DNA from: BQJU01 sp965229635
GTDB taxonomy: Bacteria > Bacteroidota > Bacteroidia > Chitinophagales > Saprospiraceae
Length of the DNA stretch: 64,000 nt
Assembly (NCBI GenBank): GCA_965229635.1
Contig: OZ245894.1
Coordinates: 5,084,001-5,148,000, forward strand
Reading direction: 5' to 3'
Part shown: positions 16,084-26,200 of the stretch, piece by piece
Layout: each line of letters opens with the position of its first letter
How positions within the stretch are numbered: the stretch's first letter is position 1
Notes under the pieces: generated by a model
The model's input: only the letters and a program-made list of their open reading frames with translations
What the model was told of the DNA's origin: nothing
The model's database searches: none
Made by a program: the position numbers and the translations under genes

Positions 16084-18252
16084 ATGAAGAGATTTTTTTT
16101 CATGTTGCTAGTGGTTTGTTTGCCATTATCAACCGTACTTGCCGGCGAAGGCATGTGGATTCCACTGCTGCTCCAGCAACTCAACGAACAGGAAATGCAA
16201 TCCATGGGCATGAAAATGACTGCTGAAGATATTTACAGCGTCAACAAAGGGAGTCTCAAGGATGCCATCGTTCACTTCGGAGGTTTTTGCACCGGAGAAA
16301 TCATTTCCAGTCAGGGTCTAATCCTTACCAATCACCACTGTGGTTTTGGCCAAATCCAAAGACATTCTACCCTGGAGGACAACTACCTGGAAAAAGGCTT
16401 TTGGGCCATGAACTCAAAAGAGGAACTGGCCAATCCAGGGCTTTTTGCCACCTTCATTGTACGCATTGAGGATATCACTTCCGAAATTCTCCAAGGGGTC
16501 ACTGATGACCTGAGCGAATCAGACCGCCAATCCGTCATTGACCGCAATATCAACTCGCTCAAAGGCAGTACACTGCGCGAGGATTACCAAGACGTGATGA
16601 TCCGCCCGTTCTTCAAAGGCAATCAATACTTCCTCTTCGTTACCGAAACCTACAACGATATCCGCCTGGTGGGCGCACCACCTTCTTCCATCGGTAAATT
16701 TGGTGCCGACACCGACAACTGGGTCTGGCCACGCCATACCGGCGACTTCTCTTTGTTTCGCATTTATGCCAACAAAGACAACAAGCCCGCTGAATATGCT
16801 GAGGATAATGTACCGTATATGCCCAAGCACTACCTTCCCGTTTCCCTGGATGGCGTTACGGCTGATGACTTCACCCTAGTCTTTGGCTTTCCCGGTAGAA
16901 CCGATGAATACATTCCTGCCTCGGCCATGGATTTGCGTGTGAACACCTTAAATCCAATCCGCATCAGCATCCGCGATAAATCACTCGATATCATCGGTGA
17001 AGCCATGCGCAGCCGTCCGGAAGCGCGTATCCAGTATGCCTCTAAACAGGCCGGCATTGCCAATTCGTGGAAAAAATGGATTGGCGAAAGCCAGGGAGTA
17101 AAATCTACCGGAGGACTAGAGAAAAAACATGCGTTGGAAAAGGAGTTTACCAGCCGCGTCAACAAAAAGAAAGACTGGAAGAAAGCCTACGGCGATCTTT
17201 TACCACAAATGAATACGCTCTACGCAGAGATTAAACCCTACGCCATCAGTCAGGACTACATTGACGAGATCGCTTATCGCAACATTGAGCTTTTGCGAAT
17301 CGCTGGTATTCTCGATCGTTATGTGACCATTTTAGACAACAATGGTGAGGATTTTCTAAAGGAAAGACTACCAAGGCTTATCGACTACCTGGAAGGCTTT
17401 TACAAAGACTACATTCCCGATGTAGACCAGAAGATTTTTGCCAGCCTAATGGAAGTTTATCTGGAGGAAGTACCGCAGGAACATCAGGCCGATTACGCTG
17501 CTGAGGTCTACGCCAAGGCGGACAAGGATTACGATAAAATGGCGGCAACACTCTACGACAACTCTGTTCTGACCAAAGGAAATGAGGTATTGTTGCAACT
17601 CAAGGAGGCACCAGTTGACTTCTTCAAAAATCTTGCAGATGATCCGGTATATGCAATGAACAAAAAGATCAATGAAAAGAAGGTCGAAATGGTGGAAAAA
17701 CCCTACCAAAAGATCGACGATCAGCTTCAATTGCTACAACGTCAGTATATGAAGGCGCTGATGGAGGTCTTTCCCGAAAGGCGCTTTTATCCGGATGCCA
17801 ACAGTACTTTGCGGGTAACCTACGGTCAGGTAAAAGGTTTTGAACCCAGAGACGCTATTCTCTACCAACCGGTCACCTACCTGAAAGGGGTAATAGAAAA
17901 ATATGTACCCGGTGATTACGAATTTGACGTGCCTGAAAAACTACGGGAGCTCTACGAAAATAAGGACTACGGTCAGTACGGCGAAAACGGCCAGATGCCG
18001 GTCTGCTTTATCGGCTCTAATCATACCACCGGTGGCAACTCAGGTAGCCCGGCTATCGATGCCCACGGCAACCTGATTGGCTTAAATTTTGACCGCGTGT
18101 GGGAAGGTACGATGAGCGATATCAACTACGATCCGTCCATTTGTCGCAACATCATGGTGGATATCCGTTACGTGTTATTTATCATCGATAAATACGCCGG
18201 CGCCAAACATTTGATCAAAGAAATGAAGCTGGTACATCCGAAGAAGAAGTAG
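16084..18252 (+). CDS. S46-family dipeptidyl-peptidase, DPP11-like
   Basis: A 722-residue exported serine exopeptidase that removes dipeptides from peptide N-termini, probably in the periplasm. The signal peptide ends near STVLAGEG. The S46 triad can be placed: H85 in TNHHCGFG, D221 in RHTGDFSLFR and S653 in GGNSGSPAID. Eighteen residues after the Ser comes Arg671 (NFDR), where DPP11 has Arg for acidic P1 residues and DPP7 has Gly, so Asp/Glu specificity is predicted. That correspondence is family knowledge recalled from Porphyromonas enzymes. A clear promoter precedes it, and a long palindrome separates it from the converging pgi gene. Confidence 0.92.
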   Translation: MKRFFFMLLVVCLPLSTVLAGEGMWIPLLLQQLNEQEMQSMGMKMTAEDIYSVNKGSLKDAIVHFGGFCTGEIISSQGLILTNHHCGFGQIQRHSTLEDNYLEKGFWAMNSKEELANPGLFATFIVRIEDITSEILQGVTDDLSESDRQSVIDRNINSLKGSTLREDYQDVMIRPFFKGNQYFLFVTETYNDIRLVGAPPSSIGKFGADTDNWVWPRHTGDFSLFRIYANKDNKPAEYAEDNVPYMPKHYLPVSLDGVTADDFTLVFGFPGRTDEYIPASAMDLRVNTLNPIRISIRDKSLDIIGEAMRSRPEARIQYASKQAGIANSWKKWIGESQGVKSTGGLEKKHALEKEFTSRVNKKKDWKKAYGDLLPQMNTLYAEIKPYAISQDYIDEIAYRNIELLRIAGILDRYVTILDNNGEDFLKERLPRLIDYLEGFYKDYIPDVDQKIFASLMEVYLEEVPQEHQADYAAEVYAKADKDYDKMAATLYDNSVLTKGNEVLLQLKEAPVDFFKNLADDPVYAMNKKINEKKVEMVEKPYQKIDDQLQLLQRQYMKALMEVFPERRFYPDANSTLRVTYGQVKGFEPRDAILYQPVTYLKGVIEKYVPGDYEFDVPEKLRELYENKDYGQYGENGQMPVCFIGSNHTTGGNSGSPAIDAHGNLIGLNFDRVWEGTMSDINYDPSICRNIMVDIRYVLFIIDKYAGAKHLIKEMKLVHPKKK

Positions 18253-18340
18253 AGAGGATTGAGAGCGGGAGAAGGTCGAGAGAGGGAGAAAGGGTCCCCC
18301 GCTCTCTCCGTCTCCCACTCTCACCTGTCTCAATCCTCTC
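18252..18340. repeat. Purine/pyrimidine-rich long imperfect palindrome between convergent genes
   Basis: A perfect 13-bp inverted repeat (18252-18264 with 18328-18340) encloses a purine-rich tract to about 18294 and then a pyrimidine-rich tract. It fills the gap between the stop of the S46 gene and the stop of pgi and may act as a two-way terminator. There is no clean T-run. Confidence 0.6.
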
Positions 18341-18369
18341 CCACTCTCAATTGTCTCCTTGTCTCAAAA

Positions 18370-20022
18370 TCACTTTCTCATCTCCTTATACGCATTGATC
18401 AAACCATTCGTAGATACATCATGGCTTGTCACTGCTTCGTTGCCTTTAAGTTCAGGTAGGATGCTCTTGGCCAGTTGTTTGCCCAATTCCACGCCCCACT
18501 GATCAAAGCTGAAAATATTCCAGATCACCCCCTGCACAAAGATCTTGTGTTCATACAGTGCAATTAGATTGCCCAGGGTATAAGGCGTTAGTTTCTTCAC
18601 CAGAATGGAATTGGTAGGCCGGTTTCCTTCAAACACTTTGAATGGCAACAATTCAGCAATTTCCTCTTCGGACTTTCCGCTGGCTTTTAGTTCTTCACGG
18701 ACCTGGGCTTCGGTCTTGCCCATCATCAGGGCTTCGGTTTGTGCAAAGAAGTTGGACAACAGAATGGGATGGTGCTCACCGACGGGATTTTGGCTTATAG
18801 CCGGAGCTATGAAGTCACAAGGGATTAGTTTAGTGCCCTGGTGGATGAGTTGATAAAAGGCATGTTGCCCATTAGTGCCGGGTTCCCCCCAAATCACCGG
18901 ACCGGTTTCGTAATTGACCGACTTTCCATCACGACCTACGTATTTTCCGTTGCTTTCCATATTTCCCTGTTGGAAATAAGCGGCAAATCGGTGCAAGTAT
19001 TGATCATAAGGAAGGATGGCCTCCGTTTCTGCACCAAAAAAGTTGTTGTACCAAACGCCAATCAAAGCCAGAATGGTGGGCAGGTTCTTATCCAGTGGCG
19101 CTTCCGCAAAATGGCGGTCCATGGCGTGTAAACCTTCAAGGAGTTGACGGAAGTTGTCAAAGCCAATAGTACAGGCAATCGGCAAGCCAATGGCGGAGCT
19201 CAGTGAATAACGACCTCCGACCCATTCCCAAAATTCAAACATATTTTGTGGGTCAATGCCAAATTTTTCGACGCCCTCCTGATTGGTAGACAGGGCCACA
19301 AAGTGCTTCTTCACCTCCGATTCCTGTTTTGCCGCCTCCAGAAACCAATCACGAGCGGTGTGCGCATTGGTCATGGTTTCTTGAGTGGTAAAAGTCTTGG
19401 AGGCAATCACAAACAGCGTCGTTTCGGGATCGACACGCTTCAGGGTTTCCACAATGTGGGTACCATCAACGTTGGATACAAAATGTACCTGAATGCCGTC
19501 CTGCCAGTAGGGCCTAAGTGCCTCCGTAACCATCACCGGTCCCAGGTCCGAGCCACCGATACCGATATTGACAATATCGGTGATCTTTTTGCCGGTATAG
19601 CCCTTCCACTCGCCGCTGAGCAATCTTTTGGAGAAGCGTTCCATCTTATCGAGAACGGCATTGACGGCCGGGATTACATTTTCGCCATCAACCATGATCG
19701 GCGTATTCGAGCGATTGCGTAAAGCGATGTGCAACACGGCACGGTCTTCTGTTTCGTTAATTTTATCGCCACTAAACATTTTAGCGATGCTCTCTTTCAC
19801 CTTGGTCTCCTCCGCCAGTTTGAGTAGCAAGTGAAGCGTTTCCTCCGTGATGCGATTCTTGGAGTAATCAATCAGTACATCTTCAAACTGCTCGGAAAAT
19901 TTTTTAAAGCGCTGGTCGTCCCCCTCAAATAATTGGCGAAGGTGCACGGACTTCAATTTGTTGTAGTGGGCTTCCAGCTTCTTCCAGGCGGCTGTTTCAG
20001 TAGGGTTTTGTCTGTTTAGCAT
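18370..20022 (-). CDS. pgi: Glucose-6-phosphate isomerase
   Basis: Interconverts glucose-6-phosphate and fructose-6-phosphate in glycolysis. The 550-residue length is that of the long bacterial/eukaryotic form. Both family signatures are present: WVGGRYSLSSAIG and GVIWNIFSFDQWGVELGK. The phosphate-binding segment ASKTFTTQETMTNA and the catalytic-Glu segment QGNMESNGKYVG are intact. Its start lies 18 bp below the stop of the upstream glycosyltransferase gene, so it is probably the last gene of the leftward run starting with the DUF3298 lipoprotein. Confidence 0.97.
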   Translation of the reverse strand: MLNRQNPTETAAWKKLEAHYNKLKSVHLRQLFEGDDQRFKKFSEQFEDVLIDYSKNRITEETLHLLLKLAEETKVKESIAKMFSGDKINETEDRAVLHIALRNRSNTPIMVDGENVIPAVNAVLDKMERFSKRLLSGEWKGYTGKKITDIVNIGIGGSDLGPVMVTEALRPYWQDGIQVHFVSNVDGTHIVETLKRVDPETTLFVIASKTFTTQETMTNAHTARDWFLEAAKQESEVKKHFVALSTNQEGVEKFGIDPQNMFEFWEWVGGRYSLSSAIGLPIACTIGFDNFRQLLEGLHAMDRHFAEAPLDKNLPTILALIGVWYNNFFGAETEAILPYDQYLHRFAAYFQQGNMESNGKYVGRDGKSVNYETGPVIWGEPGTNGQHAFYQLIHQGTKLIPCDFIAPAISQNPVGEHHPILLSNFFAQTEALMMGKTEAQVREELKASGKSEEEIAELLPFKVFEGNRPTNSILVKKLTPYTLGNLIALYEHKIFVQGVIWNIFSFDQWGVELGKQLAKSILPELKGNEAVTSHDVSTNGLINAYKEMRK

Positions 20023-20040
20023 TATGATTATTTTTTTTTG

Positions 20041-21726
20041 TTAGTCAATAACCACTTCCGTTGGCTTACTGCAAAAAACGGGTGGGAAATTTAAGAACTG
20101 CAGCCCAATATGAAAATCATATTTCCCGTGTAAATGTTCAGGTAAAATTATCTTGGCTTGACGGGGAACGGTACTGCCAGCGGGAAGTAAATCCAGCGGC
20201 TCTAGCAATTGTACCGCAAGGGAGTCCTGTAAAATAGCATTTCGATAGAATAATGCATGGAACTGAAGCGGCATGTCGGGATTTTGCACATCCAGATTGT
20301 AAGGATATGGATGGTGATAGGACAGTTCCAGTGGAATGATCCTTTCTTTCCATTGATTTCCTTTTGGAAAACCGACCTCCGCTTCCAGCTTCCAGTTGGG
20401 CTGAAAATGTTCCACCTGTTTCAGCTGAAGCTTTTTATTGTCCGTGGTCAACCATTCACAATCCGGGCATTCCCAGTCATCCTTCCCCGCCAAAAGAACC
20501 GGCTTGTTATTCAAATCATACTCCCAATGCCACAAATCGAATTGATTTTTTCGATAGTCAATATCCGTGAAGGTGTAGGCTTGCTGACCAGTGTAGAACG
20601 TGTAGATGGAAGCATCGCGGTAGGAGTTTTGGAATACCACCGGGAGTCCCATAGCTCGCTGCTGCAAAGTGGCCACCCATTCCTGATAGCGAAACTGCCG
20701 ATTGAGGTTACCGAGCTTCAGGTCCGGCATGGTGAGGGCCAGGCGCAAGACCAGAATGAGCAATAAAGAAAAACTCCCCAATCCAACGTACCAGCGAAAA
20801 AATTGCCGATCCTGCACAAAATGCCGAACGGCAAAAACAACCAGCGGGATACATAGTATAATGGTCCATTGCGGCTCCACGTGCCCCTTGAAGGTAGTCC
20901 AGAAGAAGAAAATCCAAAACCCCACCAACACAAAGAAAAAGGCTCTTTCCATCCGGGATTGGGGCGGATAACTTTTCCAAAGGCCACGAAACAGCAAAGG
21001 GAAAATCAACGGCCCAAAGACCACCAATTGGTTGATCAAATAATTGGTCGTGTGCTTCAATTCATAAGGATCATCCCGGCCCTTCAAATGGTAGCGAAAG
21101 GAAGGGAAATCGTGTGTATACTGCCAGTATAAATGCGGGCAAAACAAGAGAAATCCAAAAACTCCAGCCAGGTAAAACCTAGGTCTGGTCAGCAACTTGA
21201 GGTTGGAAAGCAAGGTAAAGAAAATGAGCAGCACCCCGTGGTATTTGCTGTAGAGCAGGGCCGCCATTACCAGGCCCAATAATAGGACATTACGCCAGCT
21301 TTCCCGCTGCAAAAACTGCTGGTAAATCCACAGATAAAGCACCGAAAAGAAAAGCAATGGGGCATCTGGTGTACTGATAAAGCCGTACACTTGCAAGAGC
21401 GGCATTGCCACCAGCACCGAGAAAAATACAGCAATGGCCTGCTTGTCAGATGGCTTGCCGCTAAGCAACCACAATAGATAGATAAATCCGCCTTGTAGTA
21501 GTACAGTCAATAAGCGCACACCCCAGGTACCAGGAAGCATCAAAGTACCCAATTTGATGAGTATGGCCACCATTGGCGGGTGATCAAAATATCCCCAATC
21601 GAGGGCCCTGGAATACATCCAGTAATAGGCCTCATCAGGATCAAGCGGGGTGAGCCCTGCTTGTAACATATTGATCACCAACCACATAGCTATTCCCAAC
21701 CAAAGATATGTTGGTGTTTTTCTCAA
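20041..21726 (-). CDS. ArnT-like/PMT-family membrane glycosyltransferase
   Basis: A 561-residue polytopic protein of the GT-C class. The first periplasmic loop, LDPDEAYYWMYSRALDWGYFDHPP, is the hallmark of ArnT/PMT-type transferases (DEAYYW, then DHPP). About eleven hydrophobic helices follow to residue 345 and a soluble region to the end. It would use a polyprenyl-phosphate sugar to modify lipid A, lipoprotein or glycoprotein; the acceptor is unknown. It starts 9 bp after the META lipoprotein gene and precedes pgi, all leftward. Confidence 0.8.
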   Translation of the reverse strand: MRKTPTYLWLGIAMWLVINMLQAGLTPLDPDEAYYWMYSRALDWGYFDHPPMVAILIKLGTLMLPGTWGVRLLTVLLQGGFIYLLWLLSGKPSDKQAIAVFFSVLVAMPLLQVYGFISTPDAPLLFFSVLYLWIYQQFLQRESWRNVLLLGLVMAALLYSKYHGVLLIFFTLLSNLKLLTRPRFYLAGVFGFLLFCPHLYWQYTHDFPSFRYHLKGRDDPYELKHTTNYLINQLVVFGPLIFPLLFRGLWKSYPPQSRMERAFFFVLVGFWIFFFWTTFKGHVEPQWTIILCIPLVVFAVRHFVQDRQFFRWYVGLGSFSLLLILVLRLALTMPDLKLGNLNRQFRYQEWVATLQQRAMGLPVVFQNSYRDASIYTFYTGQQAYTFTDIDYRKNQFDLWHWEYDLNNKPVLLAGKDDWECPDCEWLTTDNKKLQLKQVEHFQPNWKLEAEVGFPKGNQWKERIIPLELSYHHPYPYNLDVQNPDMPLQFHALFYRNAILQDSLAVQLLEPLDLLPAGSTVPRQAKIILPEHLHGKYDFHIGLQFLNFPPVFCSKPTEVVID

Positions 21727-21735
21727 CTAAATCTC

Positions 21736-22248
21736 TTATTGTACGGCCTTGTAAGTTAAAGAGCCTGAACTTCCTTTGATCACCAGGTAGTCACCACTTT
21801 GAGCAATGTCAAAAGCTTCGGCAGCTTCCAGTATGCGAATCATTTTGGAGTCCTGTCCCATTGTGTCCGGGCAAGCCTTTTTTGTACCTGCCAGTTGCGT
21901 AATGGTCAGCTTACCTTCCGATTCTTCATAACTACCCATAAAACGATTACAAGCTCCGGTTACACTTACCTTACCCCTACTGAAGGCCAGAAAAGCTTCG
22001 CTACCTTCTACCAGGGCAACTTCTGCATTCTGAAAATTGATCTTGTCCAACTTCCAGCGTTTCTTCTCCAATTCAGTTGGTTGCTGATAGGTTTCATTTT
22101 GTTGAGTGGAATCAGTTACCTCCGTGGTCTCTTCCGTTGGCGTGTCCGTTCCATCATTTTCTGCATTTCCCTGATCTCCTCCGCAAGCCTGAATCATCAA
22201 TACCAGGACTAACATTGGCAATAGCCAATAAAATTTTGTTCTTTTCAT
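21736..22248 (-). CDS. META-domain lipoprotein
   Basis: A 170-residue lipoprotein: the signal ends in MIQAC with Cys about residue 22, followed by an acidic, Thr/Glu-rich linker to about residue 60. The rest is a META (HslJ-like) domain, seen in KRWKLDKINF, VTGACNRFMGSYEESEGKLTI and AGTKKACPDTM. Such domains occur in envelope stress and heat-shock lipoproteins; no enzyme activity is known. It lies 8 bp below the DUF3298 lipoprotein gene. Confidence 0.85.
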   Translation of the reverse strand: MKRTKFYWLLPMLVLVLMIQACGGDQGNAENDGTDTPTEETTEVTDSTQQNETYQQPTELEKKRWKLDKINFQNAEVALVEGSEAFLAFSRGKVSVTGACNRFMGSYEESEGKLTITQLAGTKKACPDTMGQDSKMIRILEAAEAFDIAQSGDYLVIKGSSGSLTYKAVQ

Positions 22249-22256
22249 CTTCTTGG

Positions 22257-23048
22257 TTAATTATAATTGAATAAAATCTTACCCTTCTCATTAAGCGTCT
22301 CTTCAATTGCCTCGTAGGGCAATGTAAACTCCGTCAGTGTCAAACCGTAGGCCACCACTTCCAGGGGGTTGTACAGAAAATACAATCCTTTTTCCACCAC
22401 CGCAAAATTTTCCGGAAACTCCAGATTTTGCAAATCAATCTGCTCCTCCTGTCCTCCCTGATCCTCGTTGATCAACAGCTGTTTTAACCGTCTTTCATTA
22501 CTCAGGAGGCTTTGCAGTGCGATCTTGTGCCCATCGCTCAAATCAAAATTCATCAGCACCTGCCGCACATTTGGATGAGCGCCTCCAGTGAAAGCATAAA
22601 ATTCCATTTTCAGCGAAAGCAAATAACTATTTTGATATAGCGAATCAGCTACTAATTTGATTTCCCAGGGAATTTCATAGGTCGAATCCTCCCGAACCAT
22701 GGTTTCGTAATCATCCAGCAGATACTGCGCCCATTCATCCAGGTTCATGTCACTTGCCTCACTAGCCACCGAAAGAGTCGGCGCTAAAAGATGTTGCAGG
22801 TTAGCTAAAATAGTATCGTTGATCTGGGTGGCCATCTGGCTGCTATCGGCCAATAGCGGAAAGTGAACTTTCAACCGCATACATTGCATAGAATCACCGG
22901 CACAGGTGGCAGCATACCAATCCTTAGAGTGCCATTGCAAAGGAATCGTTGGAGAGGAGGCCATGGGTTGTTGCACTTTTTGGGCATCCTGTTTACAGTT
23001 GGTAAACAACAAAGGGATAATTGCTATTAACCCAAGCTTCACTTTCAT
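22257..23048 (-). CDS. DUF3298/RsiV-like lipoprotein
   Basis: From ATG 23048 the protein has 263 residues and begins with a lipoprotein signal, MKVKLGLIAIIPLLFTNC. An upstream in-frame ATG at 23066 would add six residues and weaken the signal, so I prefer the internal start. The C-terminal half has the DUF3298 motif AFTGGAHPNVRQVLMNFDL, typical of RsiV-type and PdaC-associated domains that may bind peptidoglycan fragments or lysozyme. It is the first gene of a leftward group with the META lipoprotein, glycosyltransferase and pgi genes. Confidence 0.82.
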   Translation of the reverse strand: MKVKLGLIAIIPLLFTNCKQDAQKVQQPMASSPTIPLQWHSKDWYAATCAGDSMQCMRLKVHFPLLADSSQMATQINDTILANLQHLLAPTLSVASEASDMNLDEWAQYLLDDYETMVREDSTYEIPWEIKLVADSLYQNSYLLSLKMEFYAFTGGAHPNVRQVLMNFDLSDGHKIALQSLLSNERRLKQLLINEDQGGQEEQIDLQNLEFPENFAVVEKGLYFLYNPLEVVAYGLTLTEFTLPYEAIEETLNEKGKILFNYN

Positions 23049-23132
23049 TTGGATGAACTGTTCCATAATCTGCCCGGTACTAGGATAACCTTTAGAACAA
23101 GAATATAGACCTTAATTCATGTTCTCAAACGG

Positions 23133-23140
23133 CAAAAGTA
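23133..23140 (-). promoter_or_regulatory. Candidate -7 element (TACTTTTG) for the DUF3298-META operon
   Basis: The minus strand shows TACTTTTG about 85 bp before ATG 23048. No TTTG -33 partner lies at 17-23 nt, so this is a half-match. Confidence 0.35.
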
Positions 23141-23191
23141 AGGAACTCCGCGATATACTGATCATATTTTTCCAATATTCCAGTACCCCGC

Positions 23192-23225
23192 AAAAAAAAA
23201 CCCCCCTCCGCTGAACGGAGAGAGG
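23192..23225 (-). terminator. Intrinsic terminator of the HYR-like gene
   Basis: On the minus strand CCTCTCTCCG (23225-23216) pairs with CGGAGGGGGG (23210-23201) around a short loop and is followed by nine T residues (23200-23192). It lies 45-78 bp after the stop codon of the giant secreted-protein gene. Confidence 0.8.
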
Positions 23226-23269
23226 CTATCCCAAAAACCGATTAAAATTCAAATATCTTATATTTTTTT

Positions 23270-26200
23270 CTATTTGTCTAAAAATAGAAGCTTTTTCGTG
23301 CTGGAAAATTGACCAGATGCCAAATAATAGAGATAAACACCCGTATTTTTGAATAATTTGCTTTCCAGCAAAATCTTATTTTCTCCCTGCGGGAAATTCC
23401 GAAACTCCTCATAAACCACCTGACCACTCAAATCTCTCACTTCAAATCTTACTTCATCAGCTTGTGGAAGATAAAACCCAATAGTTGTAGAATTGCTGAA
23501 AGGGTTTGGATAATTTTGTTCTACGAAGAAGTTGGAAAAAGGTTCCGTTTCAAAGTGTAAATTAATTTCGCCCGGCAAATCTTGTTCATTAGCCGACCAA
23601 TACACCTCCGGTTGAATGCCCACATCCGCAAGGTGTAACACTTCTGAAAGCAAACCGGCCCGATTGGCTTCAAACCTGAAGGCAAAACCTGGCTCCTCCT
23701 CCGAACTACGGTTCCAGGAGACATTAACCAACCCCTCTCCTACCCGATTTAAACCGAAATACGCTGGCCCCAACGGAGAGGCTTCATCGAGAGAGACAAA
23801 AGTCAATACTTCTGAATCAAAAGCCATAGAAAACTGATAACCAACACATTCCGCATACTCAGGAGTAAAAACAACCGTAAGGATTTCTCCTGCTTCAAAG
23901 GAACGATCCTTGACCATCAGCTTCAGCGGTGTTCCAATTGCCCGTATCTCGGGATCATCAACAAATCCGGGACTAGCACTTCCATTGACATCGCCCACCT
24001 TAATGGCCATGAAATTGATGGTAGAGTCTGTACTCAAATCGTCAATCTCCACATATTCGGGAAAGGCTTCCGCCAATGGATTAGTAGGATCCTGGAAAAC
24101 GTAGTCACTTGGAACAAAACGCCAGGAGGTGTTGTCGGTAAACTCAGTAGAGGTTCCTAAGATCAATTTTCGAATCTGTAGCACGTCAAAAGTACTGACT
24201 CCTCCGGAGCGATTGGCGTCTGCTGCAATAATCTGATAAGGACTGTCCAAGACGTCAATGGTTAGAATGTGCTGGGTAATTTTGATCAAGTCAAACGTGG
24301 ACAAGCCATTGGCGTGATCGTCGTTCTTGGAGGGCGTTACCCGGTAGGCGTTTCCTTCCGGCATTGGTTGAAATTCGTACCAGCCCAAATTGTCGGTTAT
24401 GACCATTTCACTCTGACCTCCGGTCAATTCAACCGTACAATTTTCAATGCCATCACCCGATTCTCTGGCAATTTGCCCATCCAGCCCCCAAAAGCTCTGA
24501 CAATTATTGGCATCATCCAACACCTCCAGTGTAACCATACAACTCGATTGGTTGCCACTAGTATCCACTGCATAAATCGTGATGCCATTGATACCCCGGT
24601 CATTGCAGCCCAGGGTCAGCGTATCCTGTGTCATGGTTTCAGAGAAAGACAAGACTACACTTCCACAATTATCGCTGACCATATCGGCAAAAGCATCGGG
24701 GGTGAGCACCAGCATTCCCGAGGAACCAATCTGCATGCTTACCGCAGCGGCACAATCAATACTCGGGGCCGCACAGTCTTCCACCACAAAAGGCAAATCA
24801 ATCGGCAGTACATTGCCACAATTATCTGTAACATGCACCCTGAAAAAGTGATGGCCTACCGGATAATTGCCAGAGATGGCAAAATTGCTGCCGCCCAAAT
24901 CCGACAGCGTTCCGTAAGGATCAATGATCGTTCCGCCGCTATTCAACGCCAGTGAATAATCTACAAATAGATCGGCAATGGGGGTACAATCGTCAAAGGC
25001 CGAAAATTCGTAATAAACCTCTGATTCACAACCACTTTCCAGACAAACTGATTCCAACGGGGTGAAATTGACCGTTGGAGGCACATTATCCGTAATGCGA
25101 ATGATTTGGCGGTAGGTATAAAACCCCGTCGAGGGCCCCATCACCTCCTGACCAGCCAACAATACTTCATAGATAAAATCACCATCGGAAAACACCTGAT
25201 AGCTGTCACCGGTCGCGACATCAAAATCTGGCCCGTCCATCCGCGGCAGTACCGTTGCCGGAGAGACACCATCGTATTCACACCAATTGATGACCTCGTG
25301 ATTACGAATAATCCGCATACAAGCCTGCGCCGATGGTTCGATCAACGTATCCTGGGTAACTGAAGCATCGATCAAATCGCAGCCTTCGGAGACGTATTGC
25401 ATTTCTGGATAATCATTCTCTGTACAATAAACATCAAGGTCCTCCGGTAAGGTGAGGGTATAGTTGGTAATGCCTTCCAACGTCACAACCTGGGTCACGA
25501 CAGCCGGAGTATTGTCTGGATTATCGATTGCCGTCCAGGTACGGGTCAGGGTACCTATATTACAATCATTCAGGTTTTCCTCCTGGTTATATTCAACTGT
25601 GATCTCGCAGTTATCAGCAAATATAGGCGCATCGAATTCGGGATCGTAGTAGTTTTGATAATCCTCCTCACAGGTCAGGGTCACATCGGCAACACTCTGC
25701 ACAATTTGTGGAGGAATCATATCACGCACACTCACGTTGGCAATACATTCGTTGTAATTTCCAAAGCAGTCAGTTGCCCGCAATACAACAGTCTGTATGC
25801 CATTGGCGCAATACAATTGGATGGTGTCCCGGAATAAACTATCCGGTTCCGTGTCCAACTTGATCTCAATGCGATCCAGGCAACAATCGTCGCGGCTTCC
25901 TTCATCCACATCGGTGGTGCGGATCAATCCGTAGCCATTGCCCTGCAAAATGACATTGAGCTGGTTGTTACAAATCATCATTGGTGGTAACTCATCAATG
26001 ACCGATACAATGCCTTCGGCAGTACTGACATTCCCACAGGCATCGGTAGCCTCGTAGGTCACCGTATGATCTCCCAGGGTGAGCCCCGGAGCGGGAATGT
26101 AGCCTCCATCTGTGCCGTCTGTACCATTGACATAAGATACCTCTCCAATCTCTGTAAAAATGCGCACAGTAAAGCTATTGCAGCCATCCTCAACCGGCGG

